64,000 bases of DNA, taken from the NCBI GenBank assembly GCA_002841765.1, contig PHAV01000010.1, positions 1 to 64,000 of the forward strand. Direction: 5' to 3'. Positions 7,964 through 20,290 of this stretch are shown one piece after another. Made by a program: the position numbers and the translations under genes. How positions within the stretch are numbered: position 1 is the first letter of the stretch; every line of letters begins with the position of its first letter. The notes beneath the pieces are model-generated. The model saw nothing but the letters and a program-made list of their open reading frames with translations. It did no database searches and had not been told where the DNA came from. The stretch comes from Deltaproteobacteria bacterium HGW-Deltaproteobacteria-4. GTDB taxonomy: Bacteria > Desulfobacterota > Desulfuromonadia > Desulfuromonadales > UBA2197.

Positions 7964-8812
7964 ATGATCGATTTTTTGAAAAGTTTCATTGCGATCTTGC
8001 AGCAATTGCAGCGCAATCGTATGGCTTTGGCCGGGGTGGTGATTGTTGTCTTTATGTTTCTACTCGCCCTTTTTGCACCCCTGTATAACCGCGACCCCGG
8101 TGCTATCGATATCACGCTGCGCCTCATGCCTCCAGGGTGGGGGCATCCTCTTGGCACTGACGACCTTGGTCGGGATGTTCTGGCTAGGATCCTTTATGGT
8201 GCGAGAATCTCCCTTCTTGTTGGTTTTGTTGCTGTCGGCATTGCTACTCTGATCGGTATCATTGTCGGGGCAATGGCCGGTTTTTATGGCCGCTGGGTTG
8301 ATGCTGTCCTGATGCGCTTTGTCGATATCATGCTCTGTTTCCCGACATTTTTTCTCATCCTTGCAGTCATTGCTTTTCTGGAGCCCTCCATCTGGAACAT
8401 CATGATTATTATCGGTCTAACCGGCTGGATGGGGGTTGCGCGCCTGGTTCGTGCAGAGTTTTTGTCTTTGCGCAGTCGTGATTTTGTGGTTGCCGCCCAA
8501 TCGATCGGCGCCTCCGACCAGCGCTTGATCTTTCGTCATATTCTCCCGAATGCACTTTCACCGGTGATCGTTTCGGCGACGCTGGGGGTGGCCGGCGCTA
8601 TCCTTACTGAAAGCGCCCTGTCATTTCTCGGAATTGGTGTGCAGCCCCCGACGCCGTCTTGGGGGAACATGTTGATTACCGGGAAACAGACACTCGGTTC
8701 CGCCTGGTGGCTTTCGGTCTTTCCCGGCATGGCAATTCTGCTGACAGTTCTCGGGTACAATCTCCTCGGAGAAGGTTTGCGCGATGCCCTTGACCCGCGT
8801 ATGGACCGCTAA
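7964..8812 (+). CDS. OppC/DppC-type ABC transporter permease, orphan
   Basis: A 282-residue inner-membrane permease with the OppC_N helix (MALAGVVIVVFMFLLALFAP) and the PLGTDDLGRDVLARILYGAR signature, followed by five further membrane spans. The ABC-contact EAA loop is VVAAQSIGASDQRLIFRHIL, and the family tail ESALSFLGIGVQPPTPSWG is present. The ATG at 7964 fits OppC better than an upstream GTG at 7916. OppC works with OppB, two ATPases and a binding protein, none of which is encoded in this window. The partners must lie elsewhere, or the gene has another role. Confidence 0.87.
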   Translation: MIDFLKSFIAILQQLQRNRMALAGVVIVVFMFLLALFAPLYNRDPGAIDITLRLMPPGWGHPLGTDDLGRDVLARILYGARISLLVGFVAVGIATLIGIIVGAMAGFYGRWVDAVLMRFVDIMLCFPTFFLILAVIAFLEPSIWNIMIIIGLTGWMGVARLVRAEFLSLRSRDFVVAAQSIGASDQRLIFRHILPNALSPVIVSATLGVAGAILTESALSFLGIGVQPPTPSWGNMLITGKQTLGSAWWLSVFPGMAILLTVLGYNLLGEGLRDALDPRMDR

Positions 8813-8821
8813 GGAGGATTG

Positions 8822-9244
8822 ATGATTCTGGCGTTGACCCCGGAAATTCTGATTCAGGAGCGTGTTGCCGCCTTCATGCAGCAGGATTTTCGTACCATTT
8901 TTTACAGCTATCACCCTGACGCCCCGTTTCTGCATTTCTTTCCTGATTGTGACACTTATCTGGCATATGCTACGGCAGAAATTGCAGGGATCTTCGAGAT
9001 CAGTGCCTGTGAAATTCTGCGAAGTTGTCAGCACAGTGAGACCGCCGAAATTCTTTTCCGTCAACGATTGCACCTTAAGGGCGAAGTCCTTGACTCCCTT
9101 GAAATAGGCCGCTGCCGCCGCGCTGCAGATGGCAGGTGGTTATTTGTGGCAGCGCTGCGGCTCGATCTCTGCAAGTTACCAGCTGATCTTCAATCCTGTT
9201 CATGGGATGATCTGCGTGCTGCCGGTAATGACCTGTGGATTTAA
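8822..9244 (+). CDS. YchJ-like (NTF2-fold) domain protein
   Basis: A 140-residue cytoplasmic protein. The opening TPEILIQERVAAFMQQDF followed by YHPDAPF, and the closing FRQRLHLKGEVLD with DGRWLFV, match the middle domain of the YchJ family, which has an NTF2-like fold. The cysteine-rich SEC-C metal-binding motifs found at the ends of full YchJ proteins are absent. AAGGAGG sits just upstream of the ATG at 8822, and a TTG at 8819 is too close to it. The start lies 9 bp after the permease stop and the end 3 bp before mutM, so these are probably co-transcribed. Function is unknown. Confidence 0.6.
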   Translation: MILALTPEILIQERVAAFMQQDFRTIFYSYHPDAPFLHFFPDCDTYLAYATAEIAGIFEISACEILRSCQHSETAEILFRQRLHLKGEVLDSLEIGRCRRAADGRWLFVAALRLDLCKLPADLQSCSWDDLRAAGNDLWI

Positions 9245-9247
9245 ACG

Positions 9248-10069
9248 ATGCCTGAATTACCGGAAGTTGAGACGATCTGTCGCGGGATTGCCCCGCTTAT
9301 TGTCGGCTTAAGCATTGCGGAGATTATTGTCCGGGAACCACGTCTACGTGTTTTGATCCCTGCGAATCTTTCCGTTTCTTTGCAAGTACGGACGGTTCTT
9401 GCCGTCAGCCGCCGGGCAAAATATCTGCTGATTCATTTTAGTGGTGATTGTACGCTGCTAATCCATCTGGGGATGTCCGGTACGTTGCGCTTCCTTGCTG
9501 AACCACTCCCTTTTGAATGTCACGATCATGTGGAAATCATCTTTGCCCAAGGGGGACAACGACTGCGCTTCCGTGACCCCCGTCGTTTTGGCGCCATCTT
9601 CCCCTGTTATGGAGATCCCCAGGCGCATCCTGCGCTGGCAGGGTTGGGGCCGGAACCCCTTTCGGATGAGTTTACAGCGAACTACCTTTATCAGCGTTCA
9701 CGACAAAGGACAGTCACTGTCAAATCTTTTTTGATGGAACAGAAAACAGTTGTCGGGGTCGGGAATATTTATGCCAGTGAGGCTCTGCATGCGGCCGGAA
9801 TTGCACCGTGGCGACAAGTCGGAAAGATCAGTCGCCGGCGTTATGCTTTACTGGTAAAGGAGGTCCGCGCCGTGCTGCTGCGTGCCATTAAGGCGGGGGG
9901 GACGACACTTCGCGATTTTAAAAGTGCTGCCGGGAAGCCGGGCTATTTCGCACAGGAACTAATGGCTTATGGTCGTGCCGGTGAACCTTGTCGAAGGTGT
10001 GGCGGGGAAATTCAGCGCATGCAGATTGATGGACGATCGAGTTTTTATTGCTCCGATTGTCAGTCGTAA
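9248..10069 (+). CDS. mutM: Formamidopyrimidine-DNA glycosylase
   Basis: A 273-residue Fpg/MutM enzyme, full length. It begins with the invariant MPELPEVETICRGI, where the proline after Met is the catalytic nucleophile and Glu follows. Lys-dependent LIHLGMSGTLRF and the helix-two-turns-helix QKTVVGVGNIYASEAL are present. It ends with the zinc finger C-R-R-C / C-S-D-C that binds DNA. It removes 8-oxoguanine and other oxidised purines and then cuts the strand. It is the last gene of the rightward run and is followed by a strong terminator. Confidence 0.97.
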   Translation: MPELPEVETICRGIAPLIVGLSIAEIIVREPRLRVLIPANLSVSLQVRTVLAVSRRAKYLLIHFSGDCTLLIHLGMSGTLRFLAEPLPFECHDHVEIIFAQGGQRLRFRDPRRFGAIFPCYGDPQAHPALAGLGPEPLSDEFTANYLYQRSRQRTVTVKSFLMEQKTVVGVGNIYASEALHAAGIAPWRQVGKISRRRYALLVKEVRAVLLRAIKAGGTTLRDFKSAAGKPGYFAQELMAYGRAGEPCRRCGGEIQRMQIDGRSSFYCSDCQS

Positions 10070-10070
10070 C

Positions 10071-10113
10071 CAAGAAAAAAGGCTCCCGATCATCTCGGGA
10101 GCCTTTTTTCTTG
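10071..10113. terminator. Bidirectional intrinsic terminator
   Basis: A perfect 19-bp stem (10071-10089 with 10095-10113) with a GC core GGCTCCCGA and A/T tracts on both sides. It separates the convergent mutM and korC genes. Confidence 0.93.
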
Positions 10114-10127
10114 TCATATCCTCATAA

Positions 10128-10676
10128 CTAGCCGAGAATTTTTTTCATGTCTTCGAACCCTTGTGCGTAAGCTTTTCTGTTGAGCTCAATGAAAGCTTCC
10201 GGAACACGGGAAAGGACAGCTTGTAAGCCGGCTTCGCGCGAGACAGCATCGGTCAGAGCAATCATGGCGCCGAGAGCGACGACGTTGGCGACGATTTCAC
10301 GACCGACAACATCTTTGGCAGTGCGCATGATCGGCATCTTATAGACTTTAAAGTCGCCTTTCGGCTCGTTTTTGACAAAGTCAGAGTCGATGAGCAGGAC
10401 ACCGCCCTTTTTGATGCCGTTGGCGTATTTGTCAGCAGATTCCTGGGTCATTGCCAGGCAGGCGTCAACAATAGTTGCCTTGGGGTAATCGATGGGGCCA
10501 TCGGAGATGATAACTTCCGACTTGGATGCCCCGCCGCGGGCCTCAGGGCCGTAGCTCTGGGACTGAACGGCATGCTTTCCCTCGATGATCGAGGCGGCCT
10601 CGGCCAGAATGATCCCGGCGGTGATCAGGCCCTGCCCGCCAGCGCCGGAAAACCGTATTTCATATCTTTTAGACAT
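10128..10676 (-). CDS. korC: 2-oxoglutarate:ferredoxin oxidoreductase, gamma subunit
   Basis: A 182-residue gamma subunit of 2-oxoacid:ferredoxin oxidoreductases. Family motifs include RFSGAGGQGLITAGIILAEA at the N-terminus, QSYGPEARGG, and a core with NVVALGAMIALT. It is the last gene of the leftward korD-korA-korB-korC operon, 21 bp after korB. Together the four subunits oxidise 2-oxoglutarate with CoA to succinyl-CoA, reducing ferredoxin. In this group that step serves the oxidative or reversed TCA cycle. The 2-oxoglutarate assignment over other 2-oxoacids rests on the operon layout next to icd and mdh. Confidence 0.93.
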   Translation of the reverse strand: MSKRYEIRFSGAGGQGLITAGIILAEAASIIEGKHAVQSQSYGPEARGGASKSEVIISDGPIDYPKATIVDACLAMTQESADKYANGIKKGGVLLIDSDFVKNEPKGDFKVYKMPIMRTAKDVVGREIVANVVALGAMIALTDAVSREAGLQAVLSRVPEAFIELNRKAYAQGFEDMKKILG

Positions 10677-10697
10677 TCTTCGGTCTCCTTCGTCTGA

Positions 10698-11516
10698 TTA
10701 TTTCACGCCCTGGGCGCGGGCAATGACCTTGGCGTACTGCTCGCAGTACTCGGGCTTGTCTTCTTTGTAGAGGACGCCGGTCAGGATCTTCCCTTCAAGC
10801 TGTTCGGCAGTCATCTTGCCGGCGGCTGTGACAGGAACAGCAATATCCTTGAGGCGTTTCATCATATCGACAACGCTACGGAACTTGTTGCGACGACCGT
10901 AAGTGGTCGGGCAGTCGTCAAGAACCTCGATAATCGCCATCCCTTTGTGCTTGATCCCTTCAACAATCAACTTGTCGATCTGGGTAGCATGAAAAGCGGT
11001 GGTCCGGGCGACAAACGTGGCACCGGCGCCGATTGCCAGTTTGCTGATATCGAAGGTCGGGTCGGGGTTGCCGTAAGGCGTGGTTGATGCCTTGTCACCG
11101 GTCGGTGTGCAGGGGGAGAACTGACCGCCGGTCATGCCGTAGATGAAGTTATTCATGATGACATAAGTCATGTCGATGTTACGGCGGCAGGCGTGAATGA
11201 AGTGGTTACCGCCAATGGCGGTACCGTCGCCGTCGCCGCCCATGACGATGACATTCATCTCGGGTCTGGCCATCTTGACGCCGGTGGCAAAGGCAGCAGC
11301 GCGACCGTGGGCGGTGTGCAGGGTGCACATGTCAACGTAGCCGGGGAGACGGCTGGCGCAGCCGATACCGGAGACCAGAGCGGTGTTGTTCTTCTCAAGA
11401 CCGCAAGTATCCATGGCCCGGAGCAGGCCCTTCATGACGATTCCGTGGCCGCAACCAGGGCACCAGATGTGGGGCAGTTTGCCAGGACGGAGAGATTTTT
11501 CGTAATCGTAAGCCAT
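10698..11516 (-). CDS. korB: 2-oxoglutarate:ferredoxin oxidoreductase, beta subunit
   Basis: A 272-residue thiamine-pyrophosphate-binding subunit. CPGCGHG near the N-terminus and the TPP/Mg motif GGDGDGTAIGGNHF ending in YVIMNN are both clear. A longer reading frame extends upstream, but the ATG at 11516 is correct. It begins the family N-terminus MAYDYEKSLRPGKLPHIWCP, has AAGGAGG nearby, and sits one base after the korA stop. The tight spacing argues for translational coupling with korA. Confidence 0.95.
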   Translation of the reverse strand: MAYDYEKSLRPGKLPHIWCPGCGHGIVMKGLLRAMDTCGLEKNNTALVSGIGCASRLPGYVDMCTLHTAHGRAAAFATGVKMARPEMNVIVMGGDGDGTAIGGNHFIHACRRNIDMTYVIMNNFIYGMTGGQFSPCTPTGDKASTTPYGNPDPTFDISKLAIGAGATFVARTTAFHATQIDKLIVEGIKHKGMAIIEVLDDCPTTYGRRNKFRSVVDMMKRLKDIAVPVTAAGKMTAEQLEGKILTGVLYKEDKPEYCEQYAKVIARAQGVK

Positions 11517-11517
11517 G

Positions 11518-12657
11518 TTACTTGACCTCCTTGACCTGGGCAATGATCTGGCCGGGGTTGAGTGGCTCACCGTCGACTCGACCGATGCTGATAACCGGGC
11601 AGCTGCCCTTGACCACACGCTCGACTTCAAGATTCATCTGGCCGAGGTTCATTTCGGGGACGATGATCGCCTTGACCTGTTTACCAAGAGCGGAAATCCG
11701 CTTCTCCGGGAAGGGCCAGAGGGTGATGGGACGGAAGAGGCCGGCTTTGATTCCTTCTTTACGCAGTTCGTTGACCGCGTAACGGGCGGAACGGCTGGTG
11801 GAACCGTAGGCAAAGACCAGAATATCGGCATCTTCAGTCAGATACTCTTCGTTCAACTCAATCTGGGCGCGAGCCACTTCGCCTTCGACTTTGCGGACCT
11901 GGCGACGCTCTTCAGCATCGACGTACTCCGCTTTCGTGGTCGGGAAGCCATCCTGTGCCTTGTTCAGACCGGTGACATGGAAGCGGTAACCGGAACCGAA
12001 AGCAGCCAGGGGAGGGACGTCACCGAAGGAGGTGTCGTACGGCTTGTACTGCTCGGGCGGAACGGTCGGCAGGGTGCGATTGATAATCTCAAGTTCGCCC
12101 GCTTCGGGGAACTCGATACGCTCGCGCATATGTCCGACGATTTCGTCATAAAGGACCTGTACCGGCATGCGGTACTTTTCGGCGAGATTGAAGGCGCGGA
12201 CGGTCTCGGTGAAGATCTCCTGAACCGACGCGGGGACCAGAGCGATGGTTGCGTGGTCGCCGTGGGTGCCCCATTTGGCCTGCTGCACATCGGACTGGCC
12301 GGGGCCGGTCGGCATGCCGGTCGACGGACCGCCGCGCATGACGTTGATGATAACGCAGGGGATCTCGGCAATACAGGCGTATCCGATGAGTTCCTGCTTG
12401 AGGGAGACGCCGGGACCCGAAGTTGCGGTCAGAACTTTGGCGCCGGTCAGGGAAGCACCGAGGACCGAAGCCATAGCAGCAATCTCGTCTTCCATCTGGA
12501 TAAATTTACCGCCGACTTTAGGGAGTTCGTTAGAAAGAACTTCCGCGACCTCGGTGGAGGGTGTAATGGGGTATCCGCCGAAGAATGTGCAACCGGCGTA
12601 CATTGCGCCGTGCGCACAGGCTTCGTTCCCCTGCATCAGAGCTACTTTTTTTGCCAC
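11518..12657 (-). CDS. korA: 2-oxoglutarate:ferredoxin oxidoreductase, alpha subunit
   Basis: A 379-residue alpha subunit with the pyrimidine-binding and transketolase-like domains. Typical motifs are GCTFFGGYPITPSTEV, MEDEIAAMASVLGAS, TATSGPGVSL and RGGPSTGMPT. It pairs with korB to form the TPP active site. The start has GGAGGTCAGC upstream, 20 bp after the korD stop. A 383-residue frame on the opposite strand is a shadow of this GC-rich gene. Confidence 0.96.
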   Translation of the reverse strand: MAKKVALMQGNEACAHGAMYAGCTFFGGYPITPSTEVAEVLSNELPKVGGKFIQMEDEIAAMASVLGASLTGAKVLTATSGPGVSLKQELIGYACIAEIPCVIINVMRGGPSTGMPTGPGQSDVQQAKWGTHGDHATIALVPASVQEIFTETVRAFNLAEKYRMPVQVLYDEIVGHMRERIEFPEAGELEIINRTLPTVPPEQYKPYDTSFGDVPPLAAFGSGYRFHVTGLNKAQDGFPTTKAEYVDAEERRQVRKVEGEVARAQIELNEEYLTEDADILVFAYGSTSRSARYAVNELRKEGIKAGLFRPITLWPFPEKRISALGKQVKAIIVPEMNLGQMNLEVERVVKGSCPVISIGRVDGEPLNPGQIIAQVKEVK

Positions 12658-12677
12658 GTTAGCTGACCTCCTATGAA

Positions 12678-12860
12678 TTAATCAGTGTGGACTTTGATGG
12701 CGAAGTCGGGACAGCGCAGTTCGCACTGCATGCACTTGATGCAGTCGTCAGGGCGAGCTACCTTCACGATGAACCCATCCATTTCAAGGACGTTCTTGGG
12801 ACAGAACTCCACGCAGATGCTGCATCCTTTGCAGTATCTTTCGATGACCTCAATGCTCAT
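12678..12860 (-). CDS. korD: 2-oxoglutarate:ferredoxin oxidoreductase, delta (ferredoxin) subunit
   Basis: A 60-residue ferredoxin with two [4Fe-4S] motifs, CKGCSICVEFCP and CIKCMQCELRCP. It carries electrons from the KorAB active site to ferredoxin. It is the first gene of the korDABC operon, preceded by a ~145-bp gap after the hairpin behind mdh; GGAGAG lies just upstream of its start. Confidence 0.95.
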   Translation of the reverse strand: MSIEVIERYCKGCSICVEFCPKNVLEMDGFIVKVARPDDCIKCMQCELRCPDFAIKVHTD

Positions 12861-13004
12861 TCCTATTACTCTCCTTTACAGATTTTTGAGCAGCCGAAAC
12901 ACGGTTTTACAACTTGCGGAGATTAGCACAACTGCCGGGAATCGATCTATAGAAAATTTCGAATATTTTAAAAAGAGTCGATGCTCGGTTTCTTCGCATT
13001 TTTT

Positions 13005-13042
13005 AGTAAAGAAGGGCAATGTCACCATTGCCCTTCTTTACT
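13005..13042. terminator. Hairpin between mdh and korD, probable terminator
   Basis: A perfect 17-bp stem (13005-13021 with 13026-13042) with a TCAC loop. The T-rich arm TTCTTTACT is followed on the minus strand by an A-run rather than a long T-run. It may terminate mdh transcripts or partly attenuate readthrough into korDABC. Confidence 0.65.
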
Positions 13043-13064
13043 CTTTTACGTGTGGAGCAAATGA

Positions 13065-14095
<1,031 letters not shown>

Positions 14096-14110
14096 CAGCC
14101 AAAATGCAAT

Positions 14111-16452
<2,342 letters not shown>

Positions 16453-16510
16453 GAAAAAATAAGGGAAAAAACGCGGGTTTTGTGAGGTCCGCAGTAGCGG
16501 AACAACAACT

Positions 16511-16978
16511 TTATTCTGGCGAAAAAAAGTTGGATTTTTTTGCGAGAATACGTGCTTTTTGCCGCTCCTCCTCGCTGACATTGCGAGGGATGGTGAGGGT
16601 TTGACCAGCGTAAATTTTACGGGGATCTTTGATCTGGTCGCGATTCGCTTGATACAGGAGGGGCCAAAGCAAAGGGTCACCGTAGATGTCGGGGCGTTTG
16701 GCAATGACCCACAAAAGTTCTCCGTCGCTGACGATATAGCTCAAGCGCGTTTTGCTGTTTCCCCCGGTCGGCGGCAGGGACTGCTTGCTTGCCGTTGTGG
16801 CGACGGGTTCGGTCGTGGCTGACGGCGCCAATTCAACCGGCCCTGTTGCTTCTGCTACCGGCGGCGGAAACGTTTCTGCGGCAGAAAGAGGTTGGTTGCG
16901 GCACGGCAACAGGGTGCAGCCTGTCAATAAGGAGTTAATACAGAGGGTAATGAAAAAGAGTTTGAGAAGAATTTTCAT
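16511..16978 (-). CDS. LysM-domain lipoprotein
   Basis: A 155-residue lipoprotein. The signal peptide ends at the lipobox LLTGCTLLPC; a Pro/Ala/Thr-rich linker follows to about residue 75. A C-terminal LysM domain runs from SYIVSDGELLWVIAKRPDIY through LLYQANRDQIKDP to IYAGQTLTIPRN, so it probably binds peptidoglycan. A second cysteine sits five residues after the lipobox Cys. It is downstream of aspS on the same strand with a strong hairpin between, so it may be partly separate from that transcript. Confidence 0.85.
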   Translation of the reverse strand: MKILLKLFFITLCINSLLTGCTLLPCRNQPLSAAETFPPPVAEATGPVELAPSATTEPVATTASKQSLPPTGGNSKTRLSYIVSDGELLWVIAKRPDIYGDPLLWPLLYQANRDQIKDPRKIYAGQTLTIPRNVSEEERQKARILAKKSNFFSPE

Positions 16979-16997
16979 GATGAGAAGATCATTCAGT

Positions 16998-17037
16998 GCA
17001 GGGGGGCGACGAGTTGAGACGCTCTTCGCCCCCCTGC
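16998..17037. terminator. GC-rich hairpin between aspS and the LysM gene
   Basis: A perfect 12-bp stem, GCAGGGGGGCGA with TCGCCCCCCTGC, with a 16-nt loop. The T-rich tail is on the plus side, so it is not a classical terminator for the leftward genes; it may only slow readthrough. Confidence 0.5.
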
Positions 17038-17044
17038 TTTTCTT

Positions 17045-18832
17045 TTATTTAGCTTTAAGATTGGTGCGGATGGAGAGTTCCCGCAACTGCTTATCGTCAA
17101 CTGCGTTCGGTGCATCCGACATCAGGCAGGTGCCGCGTTGTGTCTTCGGGAAGGCGATGACGTCGCGAATTGAATCGGAACCGGTGAGGATCATGATCAT
17201 GCGATCGAGACCGAAGGCGATGCCGCCGTGTGGCGGGGTGCCGAAGTCAAGGGCATCAAGGAGGAAACCGAATTTGGAGTTGGCTTCTTCTTCTGAAAGC
17301 CCCAGCATGCGGAACATCAAGGACTGCACATGCTGCTGATGAATACGGATGGAGCCACCGCCGATCTCGTTGCCATTGAGGACAAGGTCGTAAGCTTTGG
17401 CGCGGCAGCGGCCGGGATCGGATTCGACATAATCGACGTCTTCATCCATCGGCGCGGTAAAGGGGTGATGCACAGCACACCAGCGTTTTTCGTCCTCATC
17501 CCACTCCAGCAGGGGAAAGTCGGTAATCCACACAAAACGGAAGTCCTCTTTGCTGGTGAGATTGAGCTGTTTGGCGAGGTGATTGCGCAGTTTGCCGAGG
17601 GCATCATGGACGACCTTGAACTTGTCAGCGACAAAGAGGAGGAGGTCGCCTTCTTCGGCGTTAAAGGCGGCGCTGATTGTCGCCATCTCGGCTTCTGTAA
17701 AGAACTTGGCGATCGTCGAATGCCACACGCCGTTCTCGATCTTGACGTAGGCCAAGCCTTTGGCGCCGTAAATCTTGACGAACTCGGTCAGTTCGTCGAT
17801 CTCCTTGCGGGAGAATCTGGCGCAGCCCTTGGCGTTGATCCCCTTGACAATACCGCCGTCGCTGACAACATCGGCAAAGACTTTGAAGCCGGAATTTTGC
17901 ACGGTTTCAGAAAGATCGACGAGTTCAAGGCCAAAGCGCAGGTCGGGATTGTCGACCCCGAAGCGCCGCATGGCTTCCTGGTAGGTCATGCGTTCAATCG
18001 GCAGAGTAATATCCAGGCCTTTTGTCTCCTTGAAGACGCGGGCCATCAAGCCTTCCATCACTGTGATGATGTCATCGCGGTCAATAAAGGACATTTCGCA
18101 ATCGATCTGGGTAAATTCCGGCTGCCGATCGGCGCGCAGATCTTCGTCGCGGAAGCAGCGCACCACCTGGAAGTAGCGATCGAAGCCCGAGATCATCAGG
18201 ATCTGCTTGAAGATCTGCGGCGACTGGGGGAGAGCATAGAAGCAACCGGGATTGATTCGTGACGGGACGAGGAAGTCGCGGGCCCCTTCCGGCGTCGATT
18301 TGGTCAGAAACGGGGTTTCAAGTTCGATGAACTTGTTCTCCGTCAGATACTGACGGGTGGTCTGCGCAACTTTGTGGCGGAGGATCAGATTATGCTGAAG
18401 CTGCGGACGACGCAAATCGAGATAGCGGTACTTAAGCCGGATATTCTCGGCGACGTCGCTGTGCTCGTCGAGCATGAAGGGGAGGACTTTCGAGCGGTTG
18501 AGGAGTTTGCACTCGACCACCTGCACTTCGACCTCGCCGGTCTTCATGTTAGGATTGATCGTGCCGGCCGGTCTCGGAATGACCTTGCCGCGGATCGCCA
18601 AAACATATTCGTTGCGCGCGCTCTCGGCGACTTTGTGGGCCGCTCCGCACAGATCCGGATCAAAGACGATCTGGGCCAGACCTTCACGGTCACGCAGATC
18701 GATGAAGATCAGACCACCATGGTCACGACGGCGCAATACCCAACCCATCAAGCAGACATCGCGACCGATATCGGCTGCGCTGAGATCCCCACAATAACTG
18801 CTGCGTTTCCAGTCGCCTATTACATCACTCAA
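17045..18832 (-). CDS. aspS: Aspartyl-tRNA synthetase (bacterial type)
   Basis: A 595-residue class II synthetase with the bacterial GAD insertion, of standard length. Order: OB-fold anticodon-binding domain (residues 1-110), class II motif 2 [18 protein letters not shown], the GAD insert, and motif 3 [15 protein letters not shown]. It charges tRNA-Asp. The anticodon domain has RRRDHGG; a His here has been linked to enzymes that also charge tRNA-Asn, which would imply a GatCAB route to Asn-tRNA. It follows hisS by 80 bp, a common pairing. Confidence 0.96.
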   Translation of the reverse strand: MSDVIGDWKRSSYCGDLSAADIGRDVCLMGWVLRRRDHGGLIFIDLRDREGLAQIVFDPDLCGAAHKVAESARNEYVLAIRGKVIPRPAGTINPNMKTGEVEVQVVECKLLNRSKVLPFMLDEHSDVAENIRLKYRYLDLRRPQLQHNLILRHKVAQTTRQYLTENKFIELETPFLTKSTPEGARDFLVPSRINPGCFYALPQSPQIFKQILMISGFDRYFQVVRCFRDEDLRADRQPEFTQIDCEMSFIDRDDIITVMEGLMARVFKETKGLDITLPIERMTYQEAMRRFGVDNPDLRFGLELVDLSETVQNSGFKVFADVVSDGGIVKGINAKGCARFSRKEIDELTEFVKIYGAKGLAYVKIENGVWHSTIAKFFTEAEMATISAAFNAEEGDLLLFVADKFKVVHDALGKLRNHLAKQLNLTSKEDFRFVWITDFPLLEWDEDEKRWCAVHHPFTAPMDEDVDYVESDPGRCRAKAYDLVLNGNEIGGGSIRIHQQHVQSLMFRMLGLSEEEANSKFGFLLDALDFGTPPHGGIAFGLDRMIMILTGSDSIRDVIAFPKTQRGTCLMSDAPNAVDDKQLRELSIRTNLKAK

Positions 18833-18912
18833 GGTCTTATCCTCCGGTTCAAATATTTATCGTTAAAGATCGGTGATTATAGAGAGGGGTGAAGCATGGG
18901 GTCAATCTCTAA

Positions 18913-20181
18913 TTACGGTGTGAAATCACCCGACAAAATTGTCGGCAGAGTTATTTCAATCCGGTCGAGAGCGATCGTACTTTGTGTCCCGGCATCCATA
19001 TTTTTGAGCTGGGCCGTGCCACTGCGAATTTCATCCTCGCCGACGATCAGCACATGCCGCGCCAGCAGTTTGTCGGCGCGTCGCATTTGGCTCTTCAGGC
19101 TCTTGCCGGCATAGTCCAGTTCAGCGCTGATGCCGAGGCGTTGCAGTTTGGCAGCGAGGAGGAACCCCCAATCCCCCGCTTCCGCTCCAAGGGCGGCAAC
19201 AAAGAGATCCGGTCGTTGCGGGGCAACACTTTGCTGCCCTTTGAGGAGGACAAGGCGCTCCAAACCCATGGCGAAGCCGATGCCGGGTTGATCGGGGCCG
19301 CCAATCTCCCGGATCAGACCGTCGTAACGACCGCCGGCAGCGACGGCGTTTTGCGCGCCGAGACTGTTGGTGACCATTTCAAAGGTCGTGCGGGTGTAGT
19401 AGTCAAGTCCCCGAACCATGCGCGGATTAACGGTAAAGGGGATCTCCATCTGCTTCAGGAGGCGGTTGACAGTGGCAAAGTGATCATCACAGTCCGGACA
19501 AAGGTGTTCAATGATCGCCGGAGCATGGCGGGTGGCGCTTTGACAGTCGGGAACCTTGCAGTCGATGACCCGGAGCGGATTGGTCCGGAAACGGCGCCGG
19601 CAATCTTCGCAAAGGTGCTCAAGTTGACTTTCGAGGGCGGCAATCAACTGGTCGCGATAGGCGGGGCGGCAAGTTGGACAACCGAGACTGTTGATTTGCA
19701 GCGAGATATCAGGGATCTCCGCTTCGGCAAAGAAATGGGTGAGCATCGCCAGAATCTGGGCATCGATCTTCGGGTCGGCAACGCCGATCGCTTCGGCGCC
19801 GATCTGGTGAAACTGGCGATAGCGGCCTTTCTGCGGGCGTTCATAGCGGAACATTGCGCCGAGATAGTAAAGTTTGGTCACGGCGTCGAGGGCATGAAGT
19901 TTGTGTTCGCAATAAGCCCGCATGACCGGCGCCGTCCCTTCCGGGCGCAAGGTCAGCGAGTTATTACTGCGATCGTTAAAAGTATACATCTCCTTTTCGA
20001 CGATATCGGTCGTTTCGCCAATGGAGCGTTTAAAGAGTTCGGTCTTTTCCACGACGGGAACACGGATTTCAGCAAAGCCGTAAGCCTTGAAGACCCGGCG
20101 CGCTGTCTCTTCCATAAACTGCCAGGTCTCAACTTCTCCCGGCAATATGTCATTCATTCCTTTGATGCCTGTGATACTCAC
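18913..20181 (-). CDS. hisS: Histidyl-tRNA synthetase
   Basis: A 422-residue class II synthetase, typical of bacterial HisRS. Class II motif 1 region, motif 2 LYYLGAMFRYERPQKGRYRQ, the histidine-specific VRGLDYYTRTTFE and GGRYDGLI, and motif 3 GIGFAMGLERLVLL are all intact. The C-terminal ~90 residues form the anticodon-binding domain. A cysteine-rich insert (CPTC, CEDC, CPDC with other Cys between residues 170 and 230) may bind zinc. It is in line with aspS downstream. Confidence 0.96.
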   Translation of the reverse strand: MSITGIKGMNDILPGEVETWQFMEETARRVFKAYGFAEIRVPVVEKTELFKRSIGETTDIVEKEMYTFNDRSNNSLTLRPEGTAPVMRAYCEHKLHALDAVTKLYYLGAMFRYERPQKGRYRQFHQIGAEAIGVADPKIDAQILAMLTHFFAEAEIPDISLQINSLGCPTCRPAYRDQLIAALESQLEHLCEDCRRRFRTNPLRVIDCKVPDCQSATRHAPAIIEHLCPDCDDHFATVNRLLKQMEIPFTVNPRMVRGLDYYTRTTFEMVTNSLGAQNAVAAGGRYDGLIREIGGPDQPGIGFAMGLERLVLLKGQQSVAPQRPDLFVAALGAEAGDWGFLLAAKLQRLGISAELDYAGKSLKSQMRRADKLLARHVLIVGEDEIRSGTAQLKNMDAGTQSTIALDRIEITLPTILSGDFTP

Positions 20182-20290
20182 TTTGACCTCACTTTATGAT
20201 TCGCCGGTGACGACGGTCCCGGTGTTTGAAATTAAAATATTAGTTAGAGCGAAGGGGAGGGAGGGGGGGCCTGAATTGGCAGCCCAGCGA

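Noticed and set aside
11515-12666. A 383-residue frame on the plus strand opposite korA
   Set aside because: It is a mirror of the GC-rich korA gene, has no ribosome site or family motif, and lies inside an intact operon.
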